From positions 62,001 through 126,000 of the forward strand of contig JBKBLG010000002.1 in the NCBI GenBank assembly GCA_046296295.1: a stretch of 64,000 bases of DNA, written 5' to 3'. This stretch comes from UBA10646 sp046296295 (GTDB lineage Bacteria; Bacteroidota; Bacteroidia; Chitinophagales; Chitinophagaceae). The position numbers and the translations under genes were made by a program. Below are positions 1 to 8,528 of this stretch, one piece after another (within the stretch, counting starts at the first letter, position 1; each line of letters starts with the position of its first letter). The notes under the pieces were generated by a model, which saw only the letters and a program-made list of their open reading frames with translations, had not been told where the DNA came from and did no database searches.

Positions 1-1
1 A

Positions 2-2386
2 TTACTTGTATTTACTCTTTCAAAGTTGCAAGCCCAAACTTCGGCAGTAACAGTATCAGGCATGATAAAAAGCAAAGCGGATAAAACCGCTTTGCCTTTT
101 GTAAATATAGTTTTGAAAACAGAAAAAGACAGTGCTTTTGTAACAGGCACAGTGAGTAATGAAGAAGGAAGGTTTACATTAACCAATATAAAATCGGGTA
201 GCTATATTTTGCATTGTTCTTACACAGGCTTTGCATCAAAATCACAACCAGTTTTAGTTGGTTCATTAAGTCCTTTCTTAGACCTCGGCACAATAGAATT
301 ACAGCAAGATACTAAACAGTTGCAGGAGGTTGTTGTTAGCTCAAAGCAAGATGATGTAAGCAATAAAATGGACAAAAAAACTTATTCAGTTGCTTCAAAT
401 ATCAGTCAAAGTGGTGGCTCGGTTTTACAGACATTAAAAAATTTACCAGGCGTAACCACCAGCCAGGATGGAAAAGTAGAATTAAGAGGTAGCGATAAAG
501 TAGCCATTTTAATTGATGGTAAACAAACTGCACTTACAGGCTTCGGCAGCCAAACAGGTTTAGATAATATACCTGCATCAGCCATTGAAAGAATTGAAAT
601 TATAAACAATCCATCAGCTAAATATGATGCCAACGGCAATGCAGGCATCATAAATATTATCTACAAAAAAAATAAACAGCAAGGCTTTAATGGTAAAGTT
701 GGTTTCACAACAGGTGTAGGTGCATTGTGGCAAAAAAAAGAAAACCTGCCCACTATCCGTCCACAATATCAGGCAACGCCAAAAATCAACCCTTCCCTTT
801 CTTTAAACTATCGAAAAAATAAAGTGAACGCATTTTTGCAATCAGATTGGCTATATACAGAAACACTTAATAAAAACGAATTTGTAACCAGAACTTTTGA
901 TGATGGTACAATAATAAACCAGCAAACAAAAAGAAACAGAAATACACATTTTGTTACTACTAAAGCAGGTATTGATTGGAGTATTAACAATCAGGATATG
1001 CTTACTATATCGGGTTTGTTTGGTATTGAAAAAATAATTGACCGTGGCGACCAGCCCTTTTTTAATAAAGATTTTTCCACAAGAAATAGGCTTTGGCAAT
1101 TTGTAGAAGATGAATTAAAAACTACAGCAGTAGCAACTGTAGCCTATCAGCATAAGTTTAAACAAGCGGGGCATTTATTAAATATTGGCTTCAATTATAC
1201 ATTCCACCGGGAAGATGAAAAATATAATTTTGTAAATACCTTACCCACTTACACAGGCTTAGATTCTTTTAAATTATTATCAGACGAACATGTTGCTGAT
1301 TTTAATATTGATTATGTAAAACCATTAAAGCATGGACGAATTGAAGGTGGTGTAAAATTTCGTTACAGAGATATTCCTACCAATATGCAATTCAAACCGG
1401 GGTTTAATTCCCCTTTAGACACCAATGCAGGTGGAGCAGCAACATACACAGAAGTTATACCTGCTGTTTATGGTAACTATGTTTATGAAAGTAAAAAGAT
1501 AGAAGCCGAAGTTGGTTTAAGAGTTGAATATGTGGATTTGCAGTACAAAGTAAATCCTAACCACAACACTTATAAAAGTGATGGCTACAATTACACACAG
1601 CCTTTTCCTAATCTGAGATTGGCTTATAAAATAAACGACCAAAATAAAATTTCGATGTTTTACAACAGAAGAGTTGACAGACCCAATGAAGTGGACATTC
1701 GTATATTTCCAAAATATGATGATGCCGAAATTATTAAAGTAGGTAACCCTGCACTTCGTCCACAGTTTACCAATTCTTATGAGTTGGGTTATAAAACAAA
1801 CTTAAAAAAAGGTTATTTCTATTCTGCATTATACCATCGCAGCACAAAAGGAACAATTACAAGAATAGCAACGCAAGTGCCGCCAAGCACTTTAATCTAT
1901 ACTGTATTTCAAAATGCAGGGCATAGCAGTAATACAGGCATTGAAATGATTTTGCAGCAAGACTTTTCAAAAGTATTTTCATTCAACACCAATGTAAATA
2001 TCTATCGCAATATTATTGATGGATTTACTGTTCAAAATAAATATCCAGTTGTTTCAATTTACACAGCAGGTAAAGAAAAATTTACGTCGGGTAATATAAA
2101 ACTCAATGGTATTTTTCACTTACCAAAACAAACCGATATACAAATCACCAGTATTTATTTAGCACCAGACATTATACCACAGGGCAAAATAGGCACAAGG
2201 TTTTCGGTAGATATGGGTATCAAAAAACAAATTCAAAAAAGTAAAGGAGAACTGTTTTTTAATGCAAGCGATATTTTTAATACACTAAAAATAAAGAAAG
2301 ACATAAATGGTAGCAGCTTTAAATTAACCAGTACCGACTACTATGAAACACAGGTTTTCAGGTTAGGTTATAGCTATAAGTTTTAA
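2..2386 (+). CDS. TonB-dependent outer-membrane receptor, 5' end cut by window
   Basis: This is an outer-membrane beta-barrel receptor of the TonB family, probably importing a scarce nutrient such as a siderophore or glycan; the substrate cannot be told. The frame is open to the first base, and the residues before the AQTSA site are hydrophobic like a signal peptide (LLVFTLSKLQAQ), so the true start lies upstream of the window and a TTG at 26 is not a convincing start. A CarboxypepD_reg-like domain follows (about residues 15-85 of the visible part), then a plug domain with VVVSS and a VAILIDGKQ segment, then a long barrel ending in aromatic Phe (LGYSYKF), the usual C-terminal outer-membrane signature. 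The barrel resembles the outer-membrane beta-barrel (OMP_b-brl_3) subgroup. No SusD partner follows, so a classical SusCD glycan pair is unlikely. Confidence 0.9.
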   Translation, partial: LLVFTLSKLQAQTSAVTVSGMIKSKADKTALPFVNIVLKTEKDSAFVTGTVSNEEGRFTLTNIKSGSYILHCSYTGFASKSQPVLVGSLSPFLDLGTIELQQDTKQLQEVVVSSKQDDVSNKMDKKTYSVASNISQSGGSVLQTLKNLPGVTTSQDGKVELRGSDKVAILIDGKQTALTGFGSQTGLDNIPASAIERIEIINNPSAKYDANGNAGIINIIYKKNKQQGFNGKVGFTTGVGALWQKKENLPTIRPQYQATPKINPSLSLNYRKNKVNAFLQSDWLYTETLNKNEFVTRTFDDGTIINQQTKRNRNTHFVTTKAGIDWSINNQDMLTISGLFGIEKIIDRGDQPFFNKDFSTRNRLWQFVEDELKTTAVATVAYQHKFKQAGHLLNIGFNYTFHREDEKYNFVNTLPTYTGLDSFKLLSDEHVADFNIDYVKPLKHGRIEGGVKFRYRDIPTNMQFKPGFNSPLDTNAGGAATYTEVIPAVYGNYVYESKKIEAEVGLRVEYVDLQYKVNPNHNTYKSDGYNYTQPFPNLRLAYKINDQNKISMFYNRRVDRPNEVDIRIFPKYDDAEIIKVGNPALRPQFTNSYELGYKTNLKKGYFYSALYHRSTKGTITRIATQVPPSTLIYTVFQNAGHSSNTGIEMILQQDFSKVFSFNTNVNIYRNIIDGFTVQNKYPVVSIYTAGKEKFTSGNIKLNGIFHLPKQTDIQITSIYLAPDIIPQGKIGTRFSVDMGIKKQIQKSKGELFFNASDIFNTLKIKKDINGSSFKLTSTDYYETQVFRLGYSYKF

Positions 2387-3012
2387 GTAGTTTTTGTTAA
2401 GTAACTCATGGTTAGACACAGACCAACAATTGACAAAGCATATTTGAATTGCTAATAGAAAACTCTAACAAGCCTCCGCTGCAATTCATGCACATAGGCA
2501 GGCACACAAACCCACAGCACAGAAGCCATTCTGCCCAAGAGACTGCCTTGCACAACGCACTGCAACCACCAACAAAGACCAGACCTACATTATAGACGAC
2601 CGAGTAGCAAGGGTATGCGTAAAACATGGGGATTGCTGCAAGTGTGGCTGGACTTTGTAAACTTCGGCTATAGTTCGCCATCAGCAGCGGTTTCGGCAGA
2701 CAGAATTCTGTTGAGCTTTTAATTTTTATCTTTTACTTTTATTTCTTTATTAGGCATCGGTTCCGGGAAGGACAAGTAATGAATTCCACACATGCAGCAA
2801 TACTTGTCCGTTATTAACAAATACACTTGCTCCGCAAATGGGTTGTTGGTTACTTGCATCTTTAACTAAACTGGTAATTAGTTGCTGTACCTGCAATGGC
2901 ATGCTTGTATAAGTTGCCCAAAAAACAATAAGCCATCGGAACATAATACAAAAGCTTTAAGAAATAAAGATAACTGTGTTCGTAACGCTTGCAATAAAAA
3001 ATAATATCTTAT
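2387..3012. other. 626-bp gap without a supported gene
   Basis: The stretch between the receptor stop and the end of lysC holds no ORF I can defend. Its first 300 bases are richer in C and G than the flanking receptor gene. They contain CCGCTGC near 2474 and the complementary GCAGCGG near 2685, an inverted pair about 210 bp apart. An 89-codon minus-strand ORF (2412-2681) is Cys-rich and of odd composition and looks like a chance reading. The second half carries a possible gene remnant, listed separately. The composition suggests a dispersed non-coding repeat or a decayed insertion. Confidence 0.4.
2750..2944 (-). pseudogene. Possible remnant of a CarboxypepD_reg-domain protein
   Basis: A 64-codon minus-strand ORF begins with a signal-peptide-like stretch (MFRWLIVFWATYT). 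It continues into SLVKDASNQQPICGASVFV, which resembles the first strands of a carboxypeptidase-regulatory-like domain (pattern: V.D..t.qPi.GAsV.v). The similarity stops after about 50 residues and the ORF ends, so at best this is the N-terminal stub of a TonB receptor or a related surface protein. It could also be chance. I see no downstream continuation in another frame. Confidence 0.25.
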
Positions 3013-4332
3013 TTACAAGCCAAACAACCCGCTATTAAGTGCTTGTAAAGTGGGCGCTTTGTGACTGTTAGGAACTAGTAAACTTACATTATGACTACTA
3101 CCGCCGTAGCTTACCATAGTTACAGGTATATGTTGTATTGCTGTAAATAGCTTTTGTAATAAATGTTCTGTACTTGCAATGTTATTACCTACTACAGCAA
3201 CGATGGTTTGATGGGTGGTTACTTCTACCGTTCCGAATGGGTTAAGTTCTCGTATAATCTCATCTAGATGTGTTTCATTATCAATGGTTACACTTACAGC
3301 TACTTCGCTGGTGGTAATCATATCAATAGGGGTTTTGTATTTTTCAAACACTTCAAATACCTTACGTAAAAAGCCATAAGCCAATAACATACGACTACTT
3401 TTAACCTTAATGGCAATTATACCATCTTTGGCTGCAACTGCTTTAATGCCTGCTTGCGTAGCGGTGCTGGTAATGGTAGTTCCTTTAGCTTTGGGCTGCA
3501 TGGTATTGAGTAACTTAACCGGAACATTTTCTTGCTGTGCAGGCCAAATACAAGTAGGATGTAAGATTTTAGCCCCGAAGTAGGCCAATTCCGCAGCTTC
3601 ATCGAAGCTTAATTCTTCAATCGGCACAGTGGTATTCACAATTCGTGGATCGTTATTATGCATACCATCAATATCGGTCCATATTTCGCAAACCTCTGCT
3701 TTAACAGCGGCTGCAATTAACGATGCCGTATAATCGCTACCACCACGTTTCAAATTATCGACTTCGCCTTTGGCGTTACGACAAATATACCCTTGAGTAA
3801 CAAATAGTTGAATTCCGTTGTACTTTGCTATTTGCTGCGCCAAGCGTTGTTGAATGAGGGGCAATTGTGGCTCTTCATTCGCATCGATACTCATAAACTC
3901 TAATGCGGGCAAAAGTGCATGAGGTATATTTATCTCAGTAAGATATACGGAAAATAATTTGGTACTCAGTAATTCGCCTTGCGCCAAAATATCTTTATAC
4001 AAAGCTTCGCTAAAAGATATGCGTAAGATAATGTGTAAGAATTCGAAATGCTCTGTAACTATAGCTTTTGCAGCTTGCCTCGCTGTTTCAGTTTTTAATA
4101 AACTGTTTATAAAACTATGATAATGAATTTCTAAAGCTTCTATTTCTAATTTTGCAGCGGCTTTATCGTGTAGTGCTAAAGCATCACTGATACGAACCAA
4201 GGCATTGGTGGTACCACTTAATGCACTTAGTACTACAATTTTAGAGGTAGCATCGGCAGTGATTAATTGTGCTACCTGATGCATTCGCTCTGGCCTACCA
4301 ACACTGGTACCGCCGAACTTCATGATTTTCAT
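3013..4332 (-). CDS. lysC: Aspartate kinase
   Basis: Aspartate kinase phosphorylates L-aspartate, the first step towards lysine, threonine and methionine. The N-terminus has the family motif KFGGTSVG (residues 5-12). A conserved kinase segment around residues 195-215 includes KRGGSDYTASLIAAA. The last 150 residues form paired ACT regulatory domains (for example TSEVAVSVTID and VVAVVGNNI). The length, 439 residues, is normal for a monofunctional enzyme, with no homoserine dehydrogenase fused. The ATG at 4332 starts three residues before the first strand; a second ATG lies three codons on. It stands alone, 99 bp from the next gene upstream. The ACT domains suggest feedback inhibition by an end-product amino acid, but which one cannot be read. 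Confidence 0.93.
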   Translation of the reverse strand: MKIMKFGGTSVGRPERMHQVAQLITADATSKIVVLSALSGTTNALVRISDALALHDKAAAKLEIEALEIHYHSFINSLLKTETARQAAKAIVTEHFEFLHIILRISFSEALYKDILAQGELLSTKLFSVYLTEINIPHALLPALEFMSIDANEEPQLPLIQQRLAQQIAKYNGIQLFVTQGYICRNAKGEVDNLKRGGSDYTASLIAAAVKAEVCEIWTDIDGMHNNDPRIVNTTVPIEELSFDEAAELAYFGAKILHPTCIWPAQQENVPVKLLNTMQPKAKGTTITSTATQAGIKAVAAKDGIIAIKVKSSRMLLAYGFLRKVFEVFEKYKTPIDMITTSEVAVSVTIDNETHLDEIIRELNPFGTVEVTTHQTIVAVVGNNIASTEHLLQKLFTAIQHIPVTMVSYGGSSHNVSLLVPNSHKAPTLQALNSGLFGL

Positions 4333-4431
4333 AAATACTTGCTTGCTTTGATCTGCAAAATTATTGGTGTACTAGCAGCAATTGTATTGGCACGTAAGTG
4401 CTTACAGTTTTTTTAACGAAAACAATTTCAG

Positions 4432-5523
4432 CTATACCGATAAAGGTTTTAATTGTAAGCTTGTTGCCAAAGCATTTAAATCGTTCATCACTGTTTCAAT
4501 GATGGGAATACCAGATTGCATACGTTCGACCTCCATCAAACGTTCTGGGTCGCCGGGTATAATTACGGGCTGCTGTGCATCAATTGGGGTTGTATTTCTG
4601 AAACGGTTTATCCAACGATCCATGTGTAGTAAAAATTCATCGGCTGGTCTAAACGCATCAATACGAATTGCTCCAATAAAATGCCCTAAGCCAGTGCCAG
4701 GCATATTTTCGGGCATAGGAATGTATGCAGGAAAAGGTGGTGCCCAGGGGCCATAGCATGCACCACTAAATACCGCAGAGAAAATATCAACAATGCTACC
4801 TAGAGCATAGCCTTTATGGCTACCATGTTCTCGATCACTACCTAAGGGCAACAATGCCCCATTTTTTTTAAGTATATGAGCATCGGTGCTGGGTGTTCCA
4901 TCTGCAGTTTGTACCCAACCAAAAGGTGTATCTTCATTTTTGCGTTGCAGTATTTCAAGCTTACCATTAGCAGCGGTAGTAGTTGCAAAATCGGCCACAA
5001 AAGGGGGTTGTGTTTTAGCTGGTATAGCTACTGCAATTGGGTTTGTTCCTAACATTTTTTCTTTACCAAAAGTAGGTGCTACTAAAGCACTAGCATTGGT
5101 CATAGCAATACCAATCATATCATGTTCTAAAGCCATCATGGCATGATACCCCGCAATACCAAAATGGTTACTATTACCCACTGCTACCCAACCAGTACCA
5201 CATTGCTTTGCTTTTTTTATGGCTAACTGCATTGCTTGCTGGGCTGCAACTAAACCCAATGCCGCATCGGCATCAATTGTAGCGGTACTGGGTGTTTCAT
5301 GTATGATTTGAATATTCGGTGTAGCATTCACACGGCCTGCTTGCCATAAACGAATATAGCCCGACAAACGGGCTACACCATGGCTATCAATGCCTCTAAT
5401 ATCGGCACTTAACAGTGCTTTACTAGCAGCAAATGCATCGGCATCACTACATCCGATATAGGAGAAAACAGATTTTGTAAATGCGAATAAAGCATCATAA
5501 CTAACCGTAATATAATTTACCAT
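4432..5523 (-). CDS. Ldh family (malate/L-lactate dehydrogenase type 2) oxidoreductase
   Basis: This NAD(P)-dependent 2-oxoacid/2-hydroxyacid oxidoreductase belongs to the Ldh_2 family, which includes AllD, YiaK and sulfolactate dehydrogenases and has a fold unrelated to ordinary lactate dehydrogenase. The family signature DIRGIDSHGVARL (residues 41-53) contains the catalytic His. GNSNHFGIAGYHAM is the second conserved stretch, and DREHGSHKGYALG sits near residue 230. The length of 363 residues matches the family. The exact substrate (malate, lactate, ureidoglycolate or similar) cannot be decided. It follows the carotenoid/yceI operon on the same strand after 58 bp, but there is no functional reason to include it. 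Confidence 0.85.
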   Translation of the reverse strand: MVNYITVSYDALFAFTKSVFSYIGCSDADAFAASKALLSADIRGIDSHGVARLSGYIRLWQAGRVNATPNIQIIHETPSTATIDADAALGLVAAQQAMQLAIKKAKQCGTGWVAVGNSNHFGIAGYHAMMALEHDMIGIAMTNASALVAPTFGKEKMLGTNPIAVAIPAKTQPPFVADFATTTAANGKLEILQRKNEDTPFGWVQTADGTPSTDAHILKKNGALLPLGSDREHGSHKGYALGSIVDIFSAVFSGACYGPWAPPFPAYIPMPENMPGTGLGHFIGAIRIDAFRPADEFLLHMDRWINRFRNTTPIDAQQPVIIPGDPERLMEVERMQSGIPIIETVMNDLNALATSLQLKPLSV

Positions 5524-5554
5524 AAAATACTATATGTATAAGCAGCAAATATAA

Positions 5555-5568
5555 CCTTACGGTAAAAA
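5555..5568 (-). repeat. Iterated 14-mer word, intergenic copy
   Basis: CCTTACGGTAAAAA is one intergenic copy of the dispersed CATTTACCGTAAGG word described in the findings. It lies in the 58-bp gap between the yceI stop and the Ldh-family start. Confidence 0.7.
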
Positions 5569-5581
5569 GCGACACAGCCTA

Positions 5582-6133
5582 TTATTTAGCTGTGGTTATA
5601 ATGTTGAATACTACTTTTACATTATCCCCCATCGTCATACTACTGCCCCCAACTTCAAAGTTTCTACGATCAATAGTGAATTCTCCTTTAAAAGTGTATT
5701 GACTACCAGCGATACCAACATTAAAAGGAATAGTAACAGGCTTGGTAATGCCCTTTATGGTAAGGATACCTTCGGCCATAAAACCACCCGTAGCCATTGA
5801 GATAACTTTTGTACTTTTAAAAGTAAGTTCTGGATGCTTTTGTACATCAAAAAAATCATCTTTTTTCAAGTGATCATCTCTTTTTTTAATGCCTGTGTTT
5901 ATGGTACTTACATCGGCTGTTAGTTGTATGGTTGTTTTGGTAACATCGGCTGCATTCCAATCGATAATGCCTTTAACACCACTAATATTGCCAGCTACGT
6001 TTACCCCAAAGTTTTTGATGGTGAATGTTACTACATCTGTAGCATTACCATTGATGGGTTGCAACCGTAAGTTATCTACTACAAAGAAGCTCAACAATGT
6101 TGCTACAAAGGTAGAAGCGATTAATTTAAACAT
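5582..6133 (-). CDS. YceI family periplasmic lipid-binding protein
   Basis: YceI proteins are secreted lipocalin-like barrels that bind polyisoprenoids or other long apolar molecules. The protein starts with a hydrophobic signal segment (residues 1-20). It then shows the family pattern VVTFTIKNFGVNVAGNISG, HLKKDDFFDVQKHPELTFKS and LTIKGITKPVTIPF. The length, 183 residues, is typical. It is the last gene of the carotenoid operon, 4 bp after crtY. YceI genes are often found in carotenoid clusters of this phylum, and binding an isoprenoid intermediate or the pigment itself would make sense, but this is inference. Confidence 0.88.
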   Translation of the reverse strand: MFKLIASTFVATLLSFFVVDNLRLQPINGNATDVVTFTIKNFGVNVAGNISGVKGIIDWNAADVTKTTIQLTADVSTINTGIKKRDDHLKKDDFFDVQKHPELTFKSTKVISMATGGFMAEGILTIKGITKPVTIPFNVGIAGSQYTFKGEFTIDRRNFEVGGSSMTMGDNVKVVFNIITTAK

Positions 6134-6137
6134 ATAT

Positions 6138-7325
6138 TTATTTTTTATATTGAGAAGCTATTTGCCGTAAGGCTGCAGGCATAAAAATAGTTGTTGGAAC
6201 GGTACTCATAATTTTTAATTCATCTAAAAAATTAGTATCGTTATCTAAAAATGCTAAAATGCGTTGTGGTGTATTCTTGGCAAATAATTGTGCAAACACC
6301 GCATCGCCAGGCATTGATTTTGTAGCTAATACATGTAGCAAAGTAGCATCGTATAATTGAAAGCGTTGTTTCCAAAAAGAAGTTGTTGTTTGTGGTGATA
6401 AACCTTTTGATAAAGCTGCTACGATTGCGTCGCTATGTTTTTGTATAAATTGAAATGTATAACCACTACTAGCTTTAGTTACACCACCAACGGTACCAAT
6501 GTGAATGATATTTGCTGTGCCTTTTTCAAACGGATAATTGGTCATAGGAATAATGCCAAACTCTTCTTCTACAATGGAGTAATGCGAGATGCCTAAATGC
6601 TGATGTATGTAATGTTGCAAGCCATTATCGTATTCGTTTTGTGATAAAAGTTGTTCGGTAAATAAGGTGTACTCTACCAACGCCTTCCTTGCGGTAAATG
6701 GCAATACATACACGAAAGAAGTTCCATGCTTTTGAGGTATACTGAAATCCATAAAAGTGGCTTCATTCGTATTAAAAACATCACTATCTGTCTCTATAAT
6801 CCATCCTTTAAAATGTTGTAATAAGTGGTACTGATTTTTAGCTATGTTATTAACGCTATTTTTCGGATATAGATGCTCAAACAAAATACTGTTAAAAACA
6901 TAAGTAGCAGTGTACTTAGCGCCATTAGTTGTTGTTACAATCGCACCAAGTTTATGGGTAGTAATGTCTGCTACAGTATCTTGTATGAAAGTGATGTTGG
7001 GTTGCGTTTGTATTTGCCGTAAGGCATTATTATAGAAATCTATTCCACGTATCATTTTGTACTGATACGGTGCAATATTAAACTTACTACTGAAGCTACT
7101 ACTCCGAAAATGTATATATTGATATTGACGGTAAACAATATTCTGAAAAAAACCGTTCGACTGTTCCCAAAAGCACCAAGTTCTGTCGTTCGATTGTTTA
7201 GCATCTTTATCGATTAATAAGATGCGTTTTTGTTGTAAAGATGGCATTTGTAAGATGCGTAGTACTACGCTGAAAGCTGCACAACCAGCACCTGTGAAAA
7301 TGTAATCGTAATGAGGCGTTAGCAT
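6138..7325 (-). CDS. crtY: Lycopene cyclase, CrtY family
   Basis: CrtY-type cyclases are FAD/NAD(P)-dependent membrane-associated enzymes that close the beta-ionone ring on the psi end of lycopene. The N-terminus is the dinucleotide-binding strand DYIFTGAGCAAFSVV (residues 6-20). RTWCFWEQ near residue 50 and the later IIPMTNYPF and GTVGGVTKASSGYTFQF segments are conserved in the family. The length of 395 residues is normal. It lies between crtZ and yceI with gaps of 8 and 4 bp. Because CruF-like and CrtD-like genes are in the same operon, it may close only one end of the molecule, leaving the other for hydration; this is inferred from context. Confidence 0.88.
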   Translation of the reverse strand: MLTPHYDYIFTGAGCAAFSVVLRILQMPSLQQKRILLIDKDAKQSNDRTWCFWEQSNGFFQNIVYRQYQYIHFRSSSFSSKFNIAPYQYKMIRGIDFYNNALRQIQTQPNITFIQDTVADITTHKLGAIVTTTNGAKYTATYVFNSILFEHLYPKNSVNNIAKNQYHLLQHFKGWIIETDSDVFNTNEATFMDFSIPQKHGTSFVYVLPFTARKALVEYTLFTEQLLSQNEYDNGLQHYIHQHLGISHYSIVEEEFGIIPMTNYPFEKGTANIIHIGTVGGVTKASSGYTFQFIQKHSDAIVAALSKGLSPQTTTSFWKQRFQLYDATLLHVLATKSMPGDAVFAQLFAKNTPQRILAFLDNDTNFLDELKIMSTVPTTIFMPAALRQIASQYKK

Positions 7326-7333
7326 ACACTGAA

Positions 7334-7822
7334 TTATGCTGCATTGTTGCTTTGATGAGCTTTCATACGCATTTCATCGGCACGTACTTTATCCCAATAT
7401 TTTTTTGCCACTAATAGCATCCCAAAACTTTCGCCTTGTTCTTTACCCAAATGTTTATGATGCATTTTGTGTGCCCAGCGAATAGTTTTTACATATCTGT
7501 TATTGCTGCGTGTAAAAAATTTGAATCGTTGATGAATAATAATATCGTGCACCAAAAAGTAAGCTGCACCATACATTGCAATACCTGCACCAATACTAAC
7601 TACCCACCACACTTGATGCATGCTACCCAACATAATACAGAGCCAACTTGGAATAGCAAAAATCACAAAAAATGCATCGTTTTTTTCGAAGAAGCCCGGA
7701 CGTTTCTGATGATGATCTTCGTGCAGGTACCACAAAAAGCCATGCATAACATACTTATGTGTAAGCCATGTGATGCCTTCCATAATAACGAAAACTAGTA
7801 ATGTTAATAACACGTACATCAT
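7334..7822 (-). CDS. crtZ: Beta-carotene hydroxylase
   Basis: CrtZ is a di-iron membrane hydroxylase that adds the 3-hydroxyl to beta-ionone rings. The diagnostic histidine clusters are present: HKYVMH, HEDHH, HDIIIH and HKMHHKH. Membrane segments lie between them. An upstream ATG at 7846 would add eight residues and overlap cruF by 23 bp. I prefer the ATG at 7822, one base after the cruF stop, because it puts the first Met about 13 residues before the conserved ME, as in known CrtZ proteins (162 residues). Confidence 0.9.
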   Translation of the reverse strand: MMYVLLTLLVFVIMEGITWLTHKYVMHGFLWYLHEDHHQKRPGFFEKNDAFFVIFAIPSWLCIMLGSMHQVWWVVSIGAGIAMYGAAYFLVHDIIIHQRFKFFTRSNNRYVKTIRWAHKMHHKHLGKEQGESFGMLLVAKKYWDKVRADEMRMKAHQSNNAA

Positions 7823-7823
7823 A

Positions 7824-8528
7824 CTAACTGAATAATCGGATTGCAATAAAAAACAATGCCTGTATAAATAACAAATGTATTACGAAATGGTTGGTTTGCC
7901 GCAATTGTAACTTAAACATAACAGCAGCCAACAATGCACTAATAACATACCAACAAGTGTAATTAAACATCGGAATATCGGCGGTATGCCATTGCCACAT
8001 TCCTAATTGTATCGCCGCGGGCTCCATGATATAATCGAATACAACAGTTATAAAAGCAGCATCGAGCACACCCATAATAACCATGAGGTGCTTGTTAAAA
8101 ACTACACCAATAGTTTCGTATTTATGGGTGATGTATTGATGCATCCAAACAGAAATGGTAGTAGCAGCGTATACGGTAACAAACCAATTCACACCAATTA
8201 AAAAAGGAACACCATATAACTTAGGGCCTAACACATTACCATAATGATAGTCGCCAAAAAGTAACCCCGTATTTACACCAATCATTTCGGTAATCATTCC
8301 TATTGCAAATGCAATAAACATGAACAACCAGAATGAAAAATTTTTTTGCACTTGCGTAAATACAACTAATACCAGCATTAGCAGCAAATTCAATGGTGTA
8401 GCAGCTTTGAACCAAGCAGCATATGGCGATAGCATACCAACTACTCCAAAAAAATGCACTACTAAAGCTATGATGATAGCTATATACTTGCGCTGTTCAA
8501 CTGATACTTTTTTGATGCTTGCCATCAT
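7824..8528 (-). CDS. cruF: Carotenoid 1,2-hydratase, CruF-like (DUF422)
   Basis: This multi-pass membrane protein belongs to the carotenoid biosynthesis (DUF422) family. Its members hydrate the psi end of gamma-carotene or bisanhydrobacterioruberin to give a 1'-hydroxyl. The family core ITEMIGVNTGLLFGDYHYG is followed by GPKLYGVPFLIGVNWF and by FDYIMEPAAI near residue 165. About seven hydrophobic segments are visible. The ATG at 8528 overlaps the crtD stop codon as ATGA, which indicates translational coupling. A longer reading from 8597 would overlap crtD by 73 bp and adds only basic, non-conserved residues. Hydratase activity is known for homologues; this enzyme's exact substrate is inferred. 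Confidence 0.82.
   Translation of the reverse strand: MMASIKKVSVEQRKYIAIIIALVVHFFGVVGMLSPYAAWFKAATPLNLLLMLVLVVFTQVQKNFSFWLFMFIAFAIGMITEMIGVNTGLLFGDYHYGNVLGPKLYGVPFLIGVNWFVTVYAATTISVWMHQYITHKYETIGVVFNKHLMVIMGVLDAAFITVVFDYIMEPAAIQLGMWQWHTADIPMFNYTCWYVISALLAAVMFKLQLRQTNHFVIHLLFIQALFFIAIRLFS

Noticed and set aside
2405..2480. Integron attC-like site (GTTAGAC near 2412 and CTCTAAC near 2461)
   Set aside because: The two core-like words are in the wrong order for an attC site and no cassette or integrase is present.
2412..2681. 89-codon minus-strand ORF starting MANYSRSLQ
   Set aside because: Odd composition with many Cys and Trp, no domain, no promoter or neighbour, and it lies in a stretch that looks like a non-coding repeat.
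4382..4756. 124-codon plus-strand ORF opposite the Ldh-family gene
   Set aside because: It lies antisense to a clearly conserved enzyme and has no domain of its own.
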